Positions 5,974 through 7,808 of a stretch of DNA of 7,808 nucleotides are shown piece by piece. The translations under genes and the position numbers were made by a program. Where the stretch lies: the NCBI GenBank assembly GCA_937901625.1, contig CALDIE010000193.1, forward strand, positions 1 to 7,808. Direction: 5' to 3'. Below the pieces are notes generated by a model that saw only the letters and a program-made list of their open reading frames with translations, did no database searches and was not told the origin of the DNA. The DNA is from an uncultured Lachnospiraceae bacterium (GTDB taxonomy: Bacteria > Bacillota > Clostridia > Lachnospirales > Lachnospiraceae). The first letter of the stretch is position 1. The number at the start of each line of letters is the position of its first letter.

Positions 5974-7524
5974 ATGGTTACAGAAATCTTATCCGGTGCG
6001 GTATATGGCGTAGGAGGAAAGATTGTAACGGTTGAACTCGATTTTTCCAACGGATTACCTTGTATGGAGATCGTTGGAAATCCCGGAGGAGAGGTGCGGG
6101 AAGCACCGAAACGTGTCCGTGTGGCTCTAAAGAACAACGGTATCGTACTTCCGGCGCAGAGGATCACGTTTAATCTGTCTCCGGCCGACCTTTATAAAGA
6201 AGGAACGGGGTATGACCTTCCGATCGCTGTGGCGTTGCTGGAAGCAATGGGATTGATCGATCCCGAAAGCACGAAACAGGTACTCTTTGTGGGAGAACTG
6301 GGACTGGATGGCGAGATCAAGCAGGTGCCGGGCATCCTTCCGATCGTGATCGAGGCAGGCAAAAGGAATATAAAAAAGGTGATATTGCCAAAGGCAAACG
6401 CGGCTGAGGGAGCGGCTCCGGGAACGGTTGAAGTGATCGGCGTGGAATCTTTATCGGAGCTGATCGGATATCTTCAATTGCCATCTGAGATGGCGGATTC
6501 AATGATCGCCCCGACGGTTTATCACTGGGAAGAAGAGGGGATGAATGTCGGGACGGAGGATTTTGCGGATATCTGCGGGCAGGAGAGTATGAAGCGCGGA
6601 ATGGAGATCGCGGCAGCAGGATTTCACAATATCCTTATGATCGGACCTCCGGGAGCGGGAAAGACGATGGCGGCAAAGCGCCTGGCAGGGATCCTGCCTC
6701 CGATTGGCAGGGAGGAAAGCATGGAGGTATCGGCGGTCTATTCTGTGGCCGGACTGTTAAACGAAGAGCAATCCATGATACGGAAGCGGCCGTTTGTTGC
6801 GCCGCATCATACAGCTACCTTGCAGGCGCTTGCCGGCGGAGGAAGATGCCCGAAGCCCGGGCTGATCAGCCGGGCGCATAAGGGAGTGTTGTTCCTTGAC
6901 GAGGTGGTTCATTTTTCCTCCCAGACATTGGAGATTTTGCGGCAACCGATGGAGGATAAAAAGATTGAGATCAGCAGGAGCAGGGGGAGTTATGAATATC
7001 CGGCGGATTTTATGCTGGTGGCGGCTATGAACCCGTGTCCCTGCGGAAATTATCCGGATTTAAATCTGTGCAGATGTACGCCGGAACAGGTAAGGCGGTA
7101 TCTGGAAAAATTATCCGGACCGGTTCTGGATCGGATCGATCTGACGGTTGAGATGTCCAAAATACGTGTACAGGATCTGCACGTTCAGTGGGATAAAAAC
7201 AGCAGCATCAGAGGAAGCGAGGCAATGAGAGAGGCTGTGCTACGGGCAAGAGAGATGCAAAAAAAACGTTTTGAAAACACCGGGATCTCTTTTAACGCGC
7301 AGATGTCGGCGAGGCAAATGGAGGAATATGTTCCTTTGAAAGAAAACGAGAGAAGATATCTCGAGAACGCGTATGAAAAGATGAACCTGAGTCTTCGCGG
7401 ATATCACAAGGTGATCCGGGTGGCAAGAACGATCGCTGATATCGAAGGAGAAGAAACAGTACAAATACGGCATCTCGAGGAAGCGCTTTGCTACCGCAGT
7501 GTGGAAGGGAGATACTGGGGGTAA
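5974..7524 (+). CDS. comM: YifB/ComM family AAA+ ATPase (Mg-chelatase-like), DNA branch-migration helicase
   Basis: The 516-residue protein belongs to the family whose characterised member, ComM, is a hexameric helicase that extends homologous strand exchange during natural transformation. The N-terminal ~180 residues form the Lon-S16-like domain (APKRVRVALKNNG, FNLSPADLYKEGTGYDLPIA). The AAA+ core has Walker A GPPGAGKT (224-231) and Walker B LFLDEV (D309, E310). A paired-cysteine motif CPC...CRC (C355, C357, C366, C368) follows, then GPVLDRIDL with R387. The C-terminal ~110 residues match the Mg-chelatase C domain (ISFNAQMSARQMEEY, SLRGYHKVIRVARTIADIEG). One oddity is DEVVHF after Walker B, where DELPEF is usual. 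ATG 5974 has AGGAG at 5961-5965; an earlier in-frame GTG (5908) lies inside a leader hairpin. The gene overlaps dprA by one base. Confidence 0.95.
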   Translation: MVTEILSGAVYGVGGKIVTVELDFSNGLPCMEIVGNPGGEVREAPKRVRVALKNNGIVLPAQRITFNLSPADLYKEGTGYDLPIAVALLEAMGLIDPESTKQVLFVGELGLDGEIKQVPGILPIVIEAGKRNIKKVILPKANAAEGAAPGTVEVIGVESLSELIGYLQLPSEMADSMIAPTVYHWEEEGMNVGTEDFADICGQESMKRGMEIAAAGFHNILMIGPPGAGKTMAAKRLAGILPPIGREESMEVSAVYSVAGLLNEEQSMIRKRPFVAPHHTATLQALAGGGRCPKPGLISRAHKGVLFLDEVVHFSSQTLEILRQPMEDKKIEISRSRGSYEYPADFMLVAAMNPCPCGNYPDLNLCRCTPEQVRRYLEKLSGPVLDRIDLTVEMSKIRVQDLHVQWDKNSSIRGSEAMREAVLRAREMQKKRFENTGISFNAQMSARQMEEYVPLKENERRYLENAYEKMNLSLRGYHKVIRVARTIADIEGEETVQIRHLEEALCYRSVEGRYWG

Positions 7525-7679
7525 TGACAGAAGAAAAAGAATATTCTTTGCTGCTTGGAAAGGATTGTAAATTGAGGGCGGAAGCCACAAGAAGACTTCT
7601 GGCTGAATACGGGACAGCCAAAGAGGTATTTAAAGCCCCGGAGCGGGAGATCGAGAGGCTTGACTATTTAAATGAAAAG
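7524..7679 (+). CDS. dprA: DNA processing protein DprA, N-terminal ~50 codons only (3' truncated at a suspected chimeric junction)
   Basis: ATG 7524 shares its A with the comM stop codon (TAATG), a classic sign of translational coupling. The first ~50 residues (MTEEKEYSLLLGKDCKLR, then RRLLAEYGTAKEVFKAPEREIERLDYL) look like the N-terminal helical region of DprA: a short lead, then LL..YG.a.evf.a...e...l. DprA loads RecA onto incoming single-stranded DNA in transformation. The comM-dprA order, as I recall it from Clostridia, supports the call more strongly than the sequence does. The Rossmann-like core of DprA is not present. After about codon 50 (near 7671) the sequence becomes AT-rich and stops resembling DprA. 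The end given here is an estimate; the true gene should continue for roughly 300 more codons in the source genome. Confidence 0.7.
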
Positions 7680-7782
7680 GAAAATTATATGCTTAAAAAT
7701 AAATGTGAAAGAGCAGGCATTTCTGAATCTACTTTCTTTAGAAAGTGTATAACTAATAGCAACATAAAAGAAAAGCCAGACA
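7674..7782 (+). CDS. Fragment resembling a MobC-type mobilization (relaxosome) protein, probably joined artificially
   Basis: In the same frame as dprA, residues ~51-86 read EKENYMLKNKCERAGISEST, then FFRKCITNSNIKEKPD. The pattern E-E-x(n)-K-x-AG-S-S-x-(Y/F)-(I/F)RK resembles the ribbon-helix-helix region of MobC-like plasmid mobilization proteins, where AGMS.SEYIR is common. The DNA is much more AT-rich than the preceding 7.6 kb. It contains a perfect hairpin, ACTTTC/GAAAGT, at 7731-7746, which may simply be coding coincidence. The stretch is bounded on the right by sequencing adapter. It is most likely foreign DNA joined to dprA in a chimeric read; an inserted mobile element is possible. 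Family assignment is by eye on 36 residues. Confidence 0.4.
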
Positions 7783-7808
7783 AGATCGGAAGAGCACACG
7801 TCTGAACT
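7783..7808 (+). other. Illumina TruSeq adapter sequence (not genomic)
   Basis: The last 26 bases begin AGATCGGAAGAGCACACGTC and continue to the contig end as the start of the standard TruSeq adapter. Translated in the dprA frame this gives the familiar contaminant peptide KIGRAHV. The bases should be trimmed. Confidence 0.97.

Noticed and set aside
1..7808. CRISPR array, transposase, tRNA or rRNA genes
   Set aside because: No regularly spaced repeats, transposase motifs, tRNA cloverleaf or rRNA-like sequence were seen. This was by eye; tRNAscan and CRISPR finders were not run.

Overview
The window reads as a stretch of ordinary chromosome from a Clostridia-type Firmicute, most likely a Lachnospiraceae relative. 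The signs are strong AGGAGG-type ribosome binding sites, TGn-TATAAT extended -10 promoters, the long (293-residue) PurC form, and the comM-dprA gene order. The N-terminal region of ComM (IVG...EVREA..RVRVALKN) also looks like that group. This assignment is an inference from pattern recognition; there is no 16S or other marker. Base composition looks close to half GC, except for the last ~110 genomic bases, which are clearly AT-rich.

Layout, left to right. (1) 1-292: the C-terminal receiver domain of a gene that starts outside the window, probably a hybrid sensor kinase. (2) 308-1834: a complete membrane-anchored cardiolipin synthase, 15 bases downstream and probably co-transcribed. (3) 1835-2062: a convergent intergenic region with a possible 34/23-codon ORF and a strong intrinsic terminator hairpin at 1979-2025. 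(4) 2063-2944, minus strand: purC (SAICAR synthase, purine biosynthesis), with a candidate promoter and a palindrome in its upstream region. (5) 3155-5002: pepF, an M3-family oligoendopeptidase, with its own extended -10 promoter at 3098-3106. (6) 5027-5290 (reading on in frame to 5341) and 5342-5587: two small genes of unknown function that probably form an operon with pepF. (7) 5588-5973: a 386-base interval with a possible 48-codon ORF, in-frame tandem repeats, a good promoter and a leader of about 165 nt with two hairpins. (8) 5974-7524: comM/yifB, an AAA+ DNA helicase family member. (9) 7524 onward: the first ~50 codons of dprA, translationally coupled to comM by a TAATG overlap.

The right end is not clean. 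The final 26 bases (7783-7808) match the start of the Illumina TruSeq adapter. The ~110 AT-rich bases before it no longer look like dprA; they encode a peptide resembling a MobC-type plasmid mobilization protein. The simplest reading is a contig ending in a chimeric read with untrimmed adapter. The apparent 'DprA-MobC fusion' should not be taken as biology without checking.

Functionally the genes are housekeeping: phospholipid synthesis with a nearby signalling protein, purine synthesis, peptide degradation, and the ComM/DprA pair that handles incoming single-stranded DNA in transformation. I found no CRISPR array, transposase, tRNA, rRNA or clear defence system. The most interesting biological items are the small genes after pepF, where an in-frame TAG interrupts an acidic repeat tail, and the structured leader of comM.
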